Both the position numbers and the translations under genes were made by a program. Of a DNA stretch of 64,000 bases, positions 37,364-48,298 are shown in pieces (the first letter of the stretch is position 1; each line of letters starts with the position of its first letter). The DNA is from Shiraia sp. slf14. Taxonomy: Eukaryota > Ascomycota > Dothideomycetes > Pleosporales > Shiraiaceae. The stretch covers positions 620,001 through 684,000 of the forward strand of contig AXZN01000005.1 in the NCBI GenBank assembly GCA_000498155.1, written 5' to 3'. The notes under the pieces were generated by a model. The model saw only the letters and a list, made by a program, of their open reading frames with translations. It did not search any database and was not told the origin of the DNA.

Positions 37364-40277
37364 TCAGTAATTCAGCTCACCGCTGCCTCCACCACCGACA
37401 GCGTCCAGGTCCTCATAACTCTTAATCGACCGCCCTTGAGTAGATTGCAGAGGCCCCGGACCGCCATCCCCATATCGTTGCACGCCAGGGCGTCCTCCAC
37501 GTGGGGGAGGCGTCAACCGTCCACCGGCACCGTTTGGTCGGCTACGGCCGTCTCGGTTCTGTCGATCATACGGTCCGCTTCGGTTGTTGAATCGATGTCC
37601 ACCGCGCCGCATCGGTCCAGCTTGGTGTCGATCGTCGAGGGCATTCGGGTCCCAATTACCAACCGCTGGATTGAACAATGCTTGCATGTTCATGCCATTC
37701 TGCATGCCATTGCCAGCCAACATGTTCATGCTGGCGAGATTGAATCCACGTGGAGTACCTGTCGTCTGCACGTGGTTGCCCATGGGGAAATGGCCATTGC
37801 TGTTCGCATCGCTACGTGACGGAGCAATGTGGGCAGGGTCAACCACATAAGCATTCACAAGTCGGAGCTACGCCTTTGTCAGTAATCATATTTGTTTGTA
37901 TTGGGAATATGACACTTACGTCTTTCTCCACCTTTTCCAGCCACTCTGGATGGCGTTTCTCTACGTGCTTTCGCCAGAAGTGCTGGCCCTTGAAGAGCTT
38001 TGTGCACTCAGGAACCTTGCAACGCCACTTAGACTCGTCCTCTTGCTTCACATAACGTGCCAACTCGTCTTCCATGGCTTCTTCCATGGGCTTACCACCA
38101 AGCTTCCTAATGTCGACATTGTCTGGTTCAAGGAGCTGTAAAAGCTTCTCTTCGTAGGTTTTCACCCAGTTGAAGGCGCGCTGAAGCTGCTGCTGGTTCT
38201 TGCCGCTAAGCTTCAGGGGCTTACGCTCCTCTACTGGACTGTCTCCATTGGTCTCGGCGTCCCCTTGAGTCTCTTGCTTACGGTAAGGGAACGGTTGGCC
38301 CGTTGCTGTTGCCCGAGCTGTCGCTTTGGCGGCAGTTGTCAAGCTTGCACGAGGACGTCGGAGATGTCCACCTGCACACTTGCGAATCAACTCATGAACC
38401 GAGTCGCTCTCGAAAACGCAGAAGAAGCAGAAGTTATACACTCGTCTGAGGTATTCGATGGACAAATCAAGCTTCTTTTTCTTGACCAGCAGCTCCTCGT
38501 CATCAACTTCGTCGTCGTAAGCTCCTTCATCATCTTCCATGATCTCATCTTCGCCCTCTTCTAGCTCTTCAGGATCTCGTTCTTTCTTGGCGGGTAGTGG
38601 TGCAATTGCGGGAGGCTGTAGCCAGCCTTTGGAGCGAAGGTCTTCTACACGCTGTTCGATTTTGGCGAAACCATCGACCTGACTGGCCTCCTCACTGTCA
38701 CCAGTTGTGAGCTCGCTGTCCAGCTTCTTGATCAGCCGTTCGACAAGTTCCAGATCGCGCTCAATTCGTTCTGGCGCAGAGAACAGATCCCAGAGAGCTT
38801 TCTTCCGTGGAGCAGCAGGCGGCTCATGTATACCAACATGGCATGTAAAGTTGCCACGAGCCTCATCAATGACTGTCTTGCCGTTGAGTGCTTCCAATGC
38901 TTTTTGTGCAGTACTCTGTGTGCCCTGTGTGCTTTCGGGCTTCTCATCTACAGCGCCATCCTCGCCGTCTTCATCGCGACCATCTCCACGGTCATCAACG
39001 ATCATGGGCTGCTCATCGCTGGGATGAAGGATGACCCAACCGATTCGATGGCATTTCTTAAGAGGGTTTGGATCGCTCATGCTCAGCCACTTGAACCCAC
39101 CAGGCCCTTCGCCCAAGTGCTCCTTAGCAAACTCCTCCACCTTCTCGCGATTGACAGTAGGCGCAATAGTCTTGATAAGTAGGGTGGGCTGGAACGCTGA
39201 CTCATCCCGGATTTCGCCACCTTTGCAAGGCAACAAGTCGCCGACACCCAGGACCTCATTAGCTGCTGTAGTTTCGCCTTCTTCTTTTTCGACGAGACCA
39301 CCAGCGCCGTTGGAGTCATTCTTGTAGATGCCTTCAAGCGTGAACTCATCGAAGTAACCGTCGTCGAGTTGTCGGTCCCAATCTGAATAAATACCGAGCC
39401 TGTAAGCTCGCAATTTCTCCTTGAAAGCCTGGTCGTATTCAGGATCATAGCGTTCCTTAAACCATTCTTCACCCTTATGCTTATCAACAAAACTCTTCGC
39501 CATTTGTACCTGCAGCTTCTCTTTGTACTCATCATAAGCTGCTTGAATCTGCTCTCGCTCTTTGCCGCGTTCCTCACGTGCCTCGCGTTCGCCTTTCAGG
39601 CCAGGCTTTCTGCCACCATTTTTTGCGCGCTCTTTCTCCTCTTTGATAACTTGCTCAACGCGCCACCACTCAGCGAAGTAATTGAAGCCAACCTGATACT
39701 CGAGCGACATAGGATTAGGTATAGGATTCGTCGTGAAGGTAGGCGTGAAGTTATCTTGGCCTGGAACATAACGGTCGATGCCAGCTTGGACCGGGGGAGG
39801 AGAAGATCTCCGTCTGTTCCCCTCGCGACGGGGTGCATCATAGTCGCGCGCCCGGTCAGGTTGATATCGGTCAATGTTTTGCGGTGAACGTGAACGTCGT
39901 CGAGGCCTACGGTCGCCGGATCCTGCTAAGCATCTTGTTAGCCTAGGACATGAAGATTGCTTATGCTTCGACTAGACAGGCATAGTGACCCAGTTGACAG
40001 TAATAAGCAGATATGGTGCGCAGTTTGTCTATGGAATGAAGAAGAGCAACGCAAGTAGTTGGGAAAAGGTAACTCAAGTATGAGCTTGTGGTCAGACGGC
40101 CGCCAAGATTCGTTATGGTGAAGGTGAAAGGTGAAACAAGAACGTTGAGGCTTACCAGGCGAGCGTCGTCGGTAAGAATCAGCAGGAGGTCTGGAATCTT
40201 CCCTGGTAGCACTGTGTCATTAGCATTGTGTTGTATTCATCAATATGAACGTGAGCAGCGTACGTATATGAGTCCAT
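37364..40277 (-). CDS. ARS2: SERRATE/ARS2-family zinc-finger protein
   Basis: Exons 40264..40277, 40156..40202, 37920..39922 and 37364..37867 encode 855 residues. The first coding exon is only 14 bases. An Arg/Ser-rich N-terminus (RRPRRRSRSP) leads to IDRYVPGQDNFTP, a hallmark of the family, then a helical region and an acidic linker. Next is the C2H2 finger with CKVPECTKLF and KHVEKRH, then an Arg/Gly-rich tail. Ars2/Serrate links the nuclear cap-binding complex to RNA processing and decay; the fission yeast homologue Pir2 acts with the MTREC/NNS machinery. Intron phases join cleanly at Thr, Gly and a codon boundary. Full-length similarity in order and motifs makes the family call strong; the precise role in this fungus is inferred. 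Confidence 0.9.
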
Positions 40278-41155
40278 GATTGCGCTTCGCGACGTATTCT
40301 CGGCCGAGCTTATGGTGGGCAAAGGAGGGTCGATGGCGAGGCCGAGGCGGCTCAGGAGGGTCGAAGCGTACGTGGTGAGTCGACCATGGGCACAGAGCGC
40401 GAGTTGCTTGCTTGCTGTGGTGCGCAATCTCACCTGGAGACGGCAGTGTATGGTAAGCGACAGGTAATTGAGCCGCGTTACTGTTTGCCGTGAGGCCTCG
40501 TGTCAGAGCAGGGACAAATCAGGAGTAAGAGAGTGTGAGTTAGAGAGGACGAGGAGGATGCGGATCAAGAAGAATAGGACGAGAAGAGGGCAGAAGCCGG
40601 TGCGATTGAGTGCACACCGACTGCGCCGTGAGAAGAGAAGCGAGGAGAGGCATGGTAGCAGGAGGGAAGGCAGAGCGCATGTCGCGCGGACAAAGCTGGG
40701 GAGCTATGAAGATAGCTCTACAAGACGGGGGGGAGGAGAATTACCAACAAGGGGCAGCGACAAGGACGAGAAGCGGGCTGCACTCACGATGTGCTGGAGG
40801 TGTGTCCCTGGCCAAAGATGCACTGTGGAGATGAATGATGCTTGAAAGGGGAGGGAAGGCGTGAAGGGTGAGGTCCGCGACGCAGGACATGCCTCAATTG
40901 GGACTAGCGCCAAACTGGGCGTGGCTGGGACGCCGAGTATGAAGCATCCGGCCCTACGGCAAGTAGGACGGCGAATATGCGGAGGCCGGCGTCTGATTGG
41001 CCGATGCGCGCTAGCAAGTCGACTTGGACATGCCATCGCGAGATGTTCTTTTGGGGTTGCTTGACGGGTCACTGGTATATAAATATCACCTCATTGGTAC
41101 GTCGCGCGCAAGCAGATTTACCATCTCTCGAACATTGTCACCTCCCATCGCTGCC
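40278..41155. other. Divergent intergenic region SERRATE / TspO
   Basis: 878 bases, purine-rich in the middle (40,500-40,760). It holds both promoters. No gene seen. Confidence 0.5.
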
Positions 41156-41818
41156 ATGACGACGTACATTCCCTCCTTGACGCTGCCGGCTTTCCTCTTT
41201 GAGAACCCGGCAGCAGCCATTCTCCTCCCAGTAGCTTGCGGTACTGCTATTGGATTCTCCATCAGTCGTAAGATCACGTGCTTCCATACACTCGGTACTT
41301 GCTGATGCATTCGCAGCATCCGAGACCCAACGTCAGTACAAGACCATCCGCCAGCCGCCATATCACCCGCCTGGCTACGTTTTTGGCCCAGTATGGACAC
41401 TTTTGTACTCCACCATGGGCTATACCGCGTATCGTGCATGGACGACCGGTGCAACTTCGATGATTCCCGCCACTGTAGCTCTTGCCAAACAAGGCGCTAC
41501 CCTCTACTCCATCCAACTCGCCCTTAATCTCCTCTGGACCCCACTGTACTTTGGCGCTGGTCGACCGATTGCTGCCACTGTCGACATCCTCGCTCTCGGT
41601 GGCACTGTTGGCTATCTCGCCTACATCTGGGGCCAGGTCGATCCTGTCTGTGGATGGCTATTGGCTCCATATCTAGGATGGCTCAGCTTTGCTACATATC
41701 TCTGCGTACGTATTAGTTGGCTGACATTTTTAATTATAAAGTACTGACAATATATACACAGGCTGGAAGCGGTTATCTAAATAATTGGGATTTCCGACAA
41801 GTTACCAAGAAAGATTGA
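41156..41818 (+). CDS. tspO: TspO/MBR family translocator protein
   Basis: Exons 41156..41267, 41317..41705 and 41762..41818 give 185 residues, close to the family's ~160-190. Five hydrophobic helices are visible. The most conserved segment, YHPPGYVFGPVWTLLYSTMG, lies in helix 2 and its preceding loop, and LNLLWTPLYFG is the helix 3-4 signature. TspO/MBR proteins bind porphyrins and sterols in mitochondrial or ER membranes and are linked to stress responses. Introns split a Pro codon (phase 1) and fall between codons (phase 0). The stop is followed by AT-rich DNA that marks the edge of the accessory island. Confidence 0.93.
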
Positions 41819-42182
41819 TTAAGATGGCAGATCTACTCTAGCTTCCTCTCTGTATGTGTATTGCAAGGGATAAATCTAATTATATTCCTACTATTATGTA
41901 TACTTTAAACAAATAGCTCTTAAGCTTTATAACAAGCGAAGGCGAGAATCTCTACCTAAAAGGTACTAACCTATGCCTACATAGTAGTACTATATAGTAC
42001 CTAGGCACCTATATTAGCACATTAAGGAGGTAGCAGTATTCTATTAAAACAGATTCGGCGCTATACCTAGCTAGCACAGCCCTAAGGATAACAGTGGCGC
42101 ATGCTAGTGGCTGTAAGTCATATTCTATTGTGTTCTTCCTGCGCTGACTTAAGATGCTTACGAGGTACTGAAACAATGCTGA
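41819..42182. other. AT-rich, repeat-like spacer
   Basis: 364 bases rich in TA steps (CTATATA, TAGTAC, CTAGGTA-like words), of the kind left by mutated repeats in fungi. No coding sense. Confidence 0.4.
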
Positions 42183-43625
42183 TTACTTGAGCTCCTCCAC
42201 AGTTTCGTCTCCCTTCGCTTGATAAGCACTTGCATTAAGCAGCATCTCGATTACCTGCTCGTGGCCTCTTGCTGAAGCTGCCTGCAGCGCGTTGCCGTAG
42301 TATCCACCCTGCGCGTTGACGTCAGCGTATTTGCGCTAATTGTAGTTCTCGAGTGCTGAGAGGCCTTCGGGCATGGAGGGTCCAAGCTAGGCAATTGATT
42401 GCCAGATCCCTCATGTACGGAGTCTGAATCTCGATCCGCTCCAGAATCCGAATGTAGGTGTCTGGCAAGCCCTGGGGCAATGCCTCCAGCGCAGCTTCCA
42501 CTACTGTGTCCTGTTGAGCCTTGCTAGCTTGACGGAGGCTGTCCAGCTGAAGGTTGACTCAAAGAAACCTGTATCACAACCAGCTCGAAGAGACCCTTGT
42601 ACCAACCGCTGGACGAATACTTACATCCCCTCTGCCTTTGTAGCGAGTGTCCGAACGATCTTTTCCTTGAGTCTATCGTCAGTAACGTAGAGCGTCTTTC
42701 TATGCTCCCCAGCCTATAGCTTTTCAACCTGACCGCGAGCGAAAGTCTCGATATCGGCGGTGACGTTCTTGGTCTGGATCTGAATCGTGGGTATGTGTCT
42801 GTCACTGAAGGTCTTGGCGATGTCTGTTTCATTCCGACTCGTGACAAATACCTTAACACGGCATCGAACCTGCGCCGTTACTATGCCGGTGATGAATCTA
42901 AGGATGTCCCCTCGCTCTTGCTCTGGACACTCGTCTAGAGCGTTAAACACCATGTATACCTGACGTATGTCTTCGATAAGAGATACGAATTTTTCCTGTG
43001 TGCTCACTAGAGATGGAGGCAAGGCATCGTGCTTTGTCTGGAGCAGGTCGCGGGGCACATGGTCTTTCCTTGGACACAACTGCTTGAGCAGTGCAGCTAC
43101 AATCTGATGAATCTCTTTCAGCTGCGTGTCCCGATAGTTGTAATAGGCAAAACAAAGGGCGGCATCCTCTCTTAGTCCAAGCTTCGTCGTGATGTCTTTG
43201 ATGACGTTTGACCTAGACTGCGATTAGAATCGATGCTTTTCCGACAAGACAGGCACCGTCTTTACTTACGCAAGCGCAGACTTACCGATTCCAGCTGTAA
43301 GTTGTCAGTAAAACACGTCATTAGAGTAAGCACAGTAACGCTTACGTTTTCCGTGGCACCAGAGGAGGGATGACGCCGGGCTGGTGAACCACTGCTCATA
43401 CTTTGGCTCCTCTATCAGCTAGTCTCACGTCTTTTCATGCTTCTTCGCAAAAGTGTCCTGTTGAGTTTTCTCCAAATCGATGCTCGATACCCAAGTGAGG
43501 AATGCCGATCTCTCCTTCCCTAGAGATCTGTTAATCACGAACACGAGTATGTAATATTGGAGGGTAGTGTCTGACATGAACAATGCCCGAAGGCGATTCT
43601 GCATGCGGTCTCGTTTTCGCATCAT
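42183..43625 (-). pseudogene. Decayed NACHT-ankyrin (NLR-like STAND) gene
   Basis: The minus strand reads as a broken fungal NLR. A linker helix (RALFMSD, FLTWVSSIDLEKTQQDTF) precedes EEPKYEQWFTSPASSLLWCHGK. After a small intron, an exon of 25 bases (43270..43294) completes a P-loop, GKPGIGKSALAS. Walker B is VYMVFNALDECPEQ, then KVFVTSRNE, then a winged-helix-like stretch LPQGLPDTYIRILERI. One ankyrin repeat, DVNAQGGYYGNALQAAS, ends the gene. In-frame stops lie at 43425-43427, 43419-43421, 42714-42716 and 42559-42561, and a TGA at 42322-42324 abuts the ankyrin part. Such proteins act in fungal nonself recognition and heterokaryon incompatibility. Most of the repeat domain appears deleted. 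The N-terminal effector domain was not recognised. Confidence 0.85.
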
Positions 43626-44905
43626 GAGTGAAAGTCGTACGTCTAAAGACCATGTCTGTTATGGGTGGCAAGTTACTCCCCTTACGGGTTACTCCCCCTA
43701 CGGGAGCGACAGTTCAAGGCGGGAGATGGGCAGTTTGATCGCCAGGATCACCGATACGTGTTCCTGAAGCGCGCCGATTCCTGCCAAGAAATGAACTTTA
43801 GTGGCCCACCAGCTCCCGTCAGAACTCTATTTACACGGCTGTCTGTTCAAGAGGGAAAGTAAAAAGGCCTTTTGTGTTAGCAATAACGGTAGTTTGACGC
43901 GCGGCATTCGAGGCAAGTAGAAAGGGCAACCCTCCGATGCCCGTCGACTTGACCGCGCAACTAGCGATGGATGCAGATTCTTGATGAGGCAATCCAAGGC
44001 GGCTCTTTTGGAGCTAACACTATGCAGGTCCTGTGAAGCCCGGTTGCCCGATCCGAGCCGGCAAAGCACAGGGCAGCTGCTATGGAGGCTGCATGCAGCT
44101 AGCGCCCGTCAAACGCCTCTTGCGGCTAGAGCTAGCGGCAAAACGGGATACATTTGACATCTACAACAAAACCTGTAAATGCAGGAGCTCGCTCCATTCG
44201 TGACGCGATATCAAAGCAGCCTTCTGGAATGTTGCCTCTTTAGTCGACTTCACAACATCATCTCGTATGATCTTGTGCATCTGCATGCGGCATCGCTAGC
44301 TCGGATTCTCATCAAGATCATGAACGCAAAGGACTTGACTGTCATGCTTCATTGATCGCGAGACGGAGCAGTCTGGATGGATGCCAAAAGCTTGGAAGAA
44401 TGTAGCATAGCCATTGAGATGCAGCATGTGTTGGCCGACTTCTTCTAACGTTTGATATAGTGCACATCTCCAGCAGCATTTTTGGATGGCTTTGCGTGAG
44501 CTCTTATGGCCTTTGCGTAGGTTAACTGCACTCTTTATCACAATGGGTTCGCGTCATCGTGATATTACCCACTAGGTGCGGTCAAGGATGTGTCAGCTGC
44601 TGTATATGCAAGTGCAGAATCTTCAGTGCGCCGTAAGAAACAGTCATGGTTCAAATCTAGTTCCAAGGCCAAGACACGCCCTTGGGTTATTGCATCAAAA
44701 TCACCAGATGGTGTGCTATTTCTGGCTAGGAACATCACTGCCACAAAATTCGTTCTGCAACCAGACTAGTCTTAGATGTGTGAGTCGCGATAGACTGCTA
44801 GCTCGACATGTGGATATAAGTACAATAAAATCTTCTCAGCTGGACATCCATCAAGTAGCAATCTGATGCATACTTGCTATTAACAGTCCCACAGATTGCT
44901 TCAAG
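43626..44905. other. Region upstream of the NLR remnant
   Basis: This 1.28 kb may contain the lost N-terminal domain of the NLR (minus strand), but I could not identify one. A 16-base tandem duplication lies at 43,672-43,703. Minus-strand open stretches at 43,827-44,069 and 44,296-44,541 resemble nothing I know. Confidence 0.35.
43672..43703 (+). repeat. 16-base tandem duplication
   Basis: GTTACTCCCCTTACGG is followed at once by a copy with one base changed. It lies just upstream of the NLR remnant. Confidence 0.85.
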
Positions 44906-46630
44906 ATGAAGCCGAATTTGATCGGCCTGTTGGGTGCTATCCCGGGTTTTACTTCTGCGCACCAGCCATTAAAAATTGCCCGCCAAAATCTGTGCGCGAC
45001 TGTCTCTGTGATAGAGGAAGTCAGCGTCATCCCAGTTTACGTCAGCACTCAATGTACGTCAGCTACAAAGCTGGTCATTGAGAATGGCTTCACTATCGAC
45101 GTGACCAGTGTTCCTACGCAGGTCGAAACTAGCGGTCTCTGTACAGTCACGAAGACAAAAACTATGATCAGCGGATTATCAGGGTAAGAAAACCTCTTGT
45201 CCTGTTGATCAGTCAACTAAGAAGTGGAAATAGGACCACACAAGTTACTGCCGTCACTTCTATCGTGACTGGTTCTACGCCTGGCACAAGCAAGATTCCA
45301 GGAAATGGAACCAATCCACCCGTTGTAATCATAACAAAGACCTCGCATGCTCTGAGCGACGCTGTGACTTCTACCGTCACAGGTCCAACCCCTGGCAGCA
45401 CGACCCTGCCTCCTAATCGTGGCCGGCCGCCAGTGGTGATTATCACCAAAACCCCGACAGATGATAACAGTGCAAACATCTCAACCGTTCAGAGCTCGCT
45501 TCCAGGTACGTGATCTATTTCTGCTCCTTTAGGAGGACCACAAACTCCGATTGTAGCGAAGGCTTCCAATTCCTCACTGACAAGCACAGCTACTATTCCG
45601 CCAGGCACAATCACGACGACTGTTACTGGTGCCATACCAGGCACCAGCACTGTGCCAGCCGCTGGAACTGTCCCTGGCACTGTTATTGTCACTCAGACGC
45701 CGCCTGGGACTGTTACTCGAACAGTCATTGGCAACGCGCCTGGCACTAGCACTGTGCCAGCCGCTGGAACCGTACCAGGCACTGTCATTGTTACTACGTG
45801 TACAGTCAATCAAGCAAGCACAACGCTATCAGCCTCCGGAGGCACGGGGACGTCGACGCAAATCCAAGTCCCTGCTTGCGCCACCGCAGTCTCTTTCGTT
45901 GTCGCCGGAGCCATGGCCGGCGTGTTGAACGGGAAAACCGTGAACGATTCACCCTGGGGTGGAGCTCGAAGTGGGAAACAGTCTGTAACTCCTGGCCAGA
46001 CTCTTTCACTGATTGCTGGCGGTACCGGTGTCGGGGGAACTGGAGGCACGAGTGCATTCGCAAACGGTGGAAATGCCTTCAATGGAGCTACAGGTGGTGG
46101 TGCGGCTTCAGCACTGCTGCTTAATGGGAATGTTATCGCTGTAGGAGGTGGTGCAGGTGGATTTGCCGTCGGCCAAAATAGTGCATCACGCAAACCTTCC
46201 TTCGCAGGTGGTGGAAGAAACGCGAACGGAGATATGGCACCATATAACAGGTACATTGGACCTGAATCTTCACCAACGTCTATCTCTCGTGGTGGCGGTG
46301 CTGGAGACACTGGCCCAAGGAGGTACCAGCTCCGGACGGATTCTGAGAAGCAATCCAGGCATCGCTGCGACTGGCAGAAATGGCGCAAACGGAGCTCGAA
46401 GCCCCAGAACACCAGCAACGGATTCGCAGGGAGGATCTGGTGCTGGTGGAGGTGGCTTCTATGGTGGAGGCAGTGGTTCGTCCCTTTACTACGTCTACCC
46501 CGATCGGACGTATATCCTCTTGCCTAGCAGTGGCGGTCCAGGTCGCTCTTATTCTGCTAGCACGGTTACCAATGAGGTAATTCTTGGCAACAATGCTGCC
46601 CCTGGAAGAGTTGTAGTGTCCTTTTCCTAA
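44906..46630 (+). CDS. Secreted Ser/Thr-rich, Gly-rich surface protein, frameshifted
   Basis: Exons 44906..45183, 45234..45505 and 45533..46630, with introns having GTAAGA and GTACGT donors. The start looks like a signal peptide (MKPNLIGLLGAIPGFTSA). A Thr/Ser/Pro repeat region follows, with units such as TGxxPGTSTVPAAGTVPGTV and PPVVIITKT repeated. The C-terminal ~250 residues are Gly-rich (TPGQTLSLIAGGTG, GGGAGGF) and resemble secreted fungal or bacterial glycine-rich proteins. Frame is lost at about 46,318: deleting one A in CCCAAGG joins GDTGP to GGTSSGR and opens the frame to the stop at 46,630 (~548 residues). As written, the protein would run on into an unrelated frame and stop at 46,527. 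It could be a wall adhesin. The shift is a sequencing error, a real mutation, or a recoding event. Confidence 0.6.
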
Positions 46631-46779
46631 AAGTAGTCCTTAAGATTAGATACAGTGCTGGAAGTATAGAATCTCTAACGTGTTTTACTACTGGGCTGCT
46701 AAGTATCTCCAAGTTGCCAAACTGATGTAACAGGACGAAAGGGGCCCCTTTCGTGTCAACAACATACATAATCGGATAG

Positions 46780-46917
46780 TTGACGACATGCAGCTTGCTC
46801 ACCTCTGGCGACTTTTCTGACTTAACCATTATCTGTGGTTCCGACCGGTACAAAGTGCACAAGAACATCTTGACCGCACGAGCCGGTTTCTTCGCACGAG
46901 CAGTGGGATTTGGGGGC
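46780..46917 (+). pseudogene. Truncated BTB/POZ-domain gene
   Basis: The frame reads SLLTSGDFSDLTIICG, then RYKVHKNILTARAGFFARAV: the first third of a fungal BTB domain (strands and the HK-ILTARS-FF motif). No ATG lies in frame at the expected start, and homology stops exactly where the inverted-repeat element begins. It is a fragment, probably cut by the element and earlier decay. Confidence 0.75.
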
Positions 46918-46919
46918 AT

Positions 46920-47159
46920 AGTTAGGGTGGTAAATGGGTTAGGGTTGGGTTTATTAGCGTGGGTAGAGCTTGGGTCTGACTAACCTATATATAGCCTTTT
47001 TGAGTGAATTCTAACTCCTTTTAGGAAATTCTAACCCCTTTTTTATCACGGAAGGCTGCTCCCGGAGGAACCCTACTGGGTTACCTATACCCAACCCCTA
47101 CCATAAGCCTATACAACCCTAACCCACCCTGGGGTTGGCCCAACCCATTTACCACCCTA
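46920..47159. mobile_element. MITE-like element with 18-bp terminal inverted repeats
   Basis: TAGGGTGGTAAATGGGTT at the left end (46923 on) recurs inverted at the right end (to 47159), giving an element of about 237-240 bases with no coding capacity. If the outer TA on each side is the target duplication, it fits a Tc1/mariner-type MITE. Alternatively GGCAT, seen at 46915-46919 and 47160-47164, is a 5-base target duplication, leaving the ends offset by three bases. The arms are rich in GGGTTAGGGTT-like words resembling fungal telomere repeats. Confidence 0.75.
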
Positions 47160-47164
47160 GGCAT

Positions 47165-48298
47165 GGTACGTATTCCATCATGTTCGTAGTGGAGAGGGCG
47201 GTTGAAGGCTTGATAGTTGAGTTCAACGGCCTGGCGTTTGATCTGCTGATGGCAAAGGCGAAGCAGGCTGGTTGGTGCGACAAGTGAGGTTAATGAAAAC
47301 CGGACTGATGATGCGTACACGACGGGTCATTGTCACGCGATTGGGCGCGCGTTTTGCAAGTAGGGGTTATCAATAGGAGCGTGTAAGGTATTGAATCACT
47401 CCAGCATCATAGCTTAACTCACATCCAGGTCCCCGGGCGGCACGATTGATAATGAGTCCAGGTTAAGATAATGCTTAAACTGCGATGCATGTTATCGACA
47501 AACGTCTCCGTTGCGACCTAAGACAGTTCAGCCTGCGTACCTAGGTACCGATCGACAATTCTTCGTGGAATCATATCGCACGTGCTCGGCGTAACAAATA
47601 TTAATAACCGCAATCGATTCTCTTATATACATACTATCTGCATGTGAACTAAGACTGAAAGACGATCTATACTAACTACTCCAGCACAACAAGCTTTGAG
47701 CTTTCATCTTACAGCCGCAGCAAGGGGGCTTGTCGTTCCACAACGTGTACACACAAAAGCGTGGCCTTGGATTTGATCATAACAGGCTTACTGCAAGATG
47801 CTCATTCAGCCACAGATCGTCCAGCCTTAAGAGGTTCATCGATGCAGTTTCGGAGAGGTTCCCGACACGTGCGTTGATGCTGGCGTAGCTGCGGCAGTAT
47901 AGGCCAATCAGGACTAGCGTCATGTATGACCCTAGGCTGTGAGCCAAAGTTCCATCGCATAGCTGTCCTTTACAGCCGAGTGTCGCAATATCCCACGCTT
48001 GGTCTCGCTCACCTCTTTTCACTTTTCTTGTACAATGATACTGCGGCTCTGGCACTAAGAGTGCTCTACATTCATTACTATCTCTGTAACCGCAATTCGC
48101 CAGCCCCTGCGCAATTCCTTTCGAAAGTCACTTCAACCCAAACGCATAGCTCCTCAGCTGGTACCGAGACATTTTGCCAGAAGCTGCATCGACTCCACAG
48201 TCTCACCACAATTTGCGCCTGGGGCAATCACTTCTGGGCTTACCGATACGTCATCGCACACCTTGTTATTGACTACCTTGCAGCGGTAGCTCGCCAAA
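47165..48298. other. Intergenic: right flank of MITE and ERV46 promoter
   Basis: A 1.1 kb gap. Just right of the element, from about 47,169 to 47,288, a plus-strand frame reads protein-like (FVVERAVEGLIVEFNGLAF, then DLLMAKAKQAGW) and ends in TGA. It may be a further gene scrap. The remainder shows nothing recognisable. Confidence 0.4.

Noticed and set aside
44296..44541. Minus-strand frame as possible N-terminal domain of the NLR
   Set aside because: No resemblance to HeLo, goodbye, patatin or other known NLR effector domains, and stops separate it from the NACHT part.
46312..46330. Intron at the surface-protein frameshift
   Set aside because: No GT-AG pair around the site joins the two Gly-rich frames without removing well-conserved coding sequence; a one-base indel is simpler.
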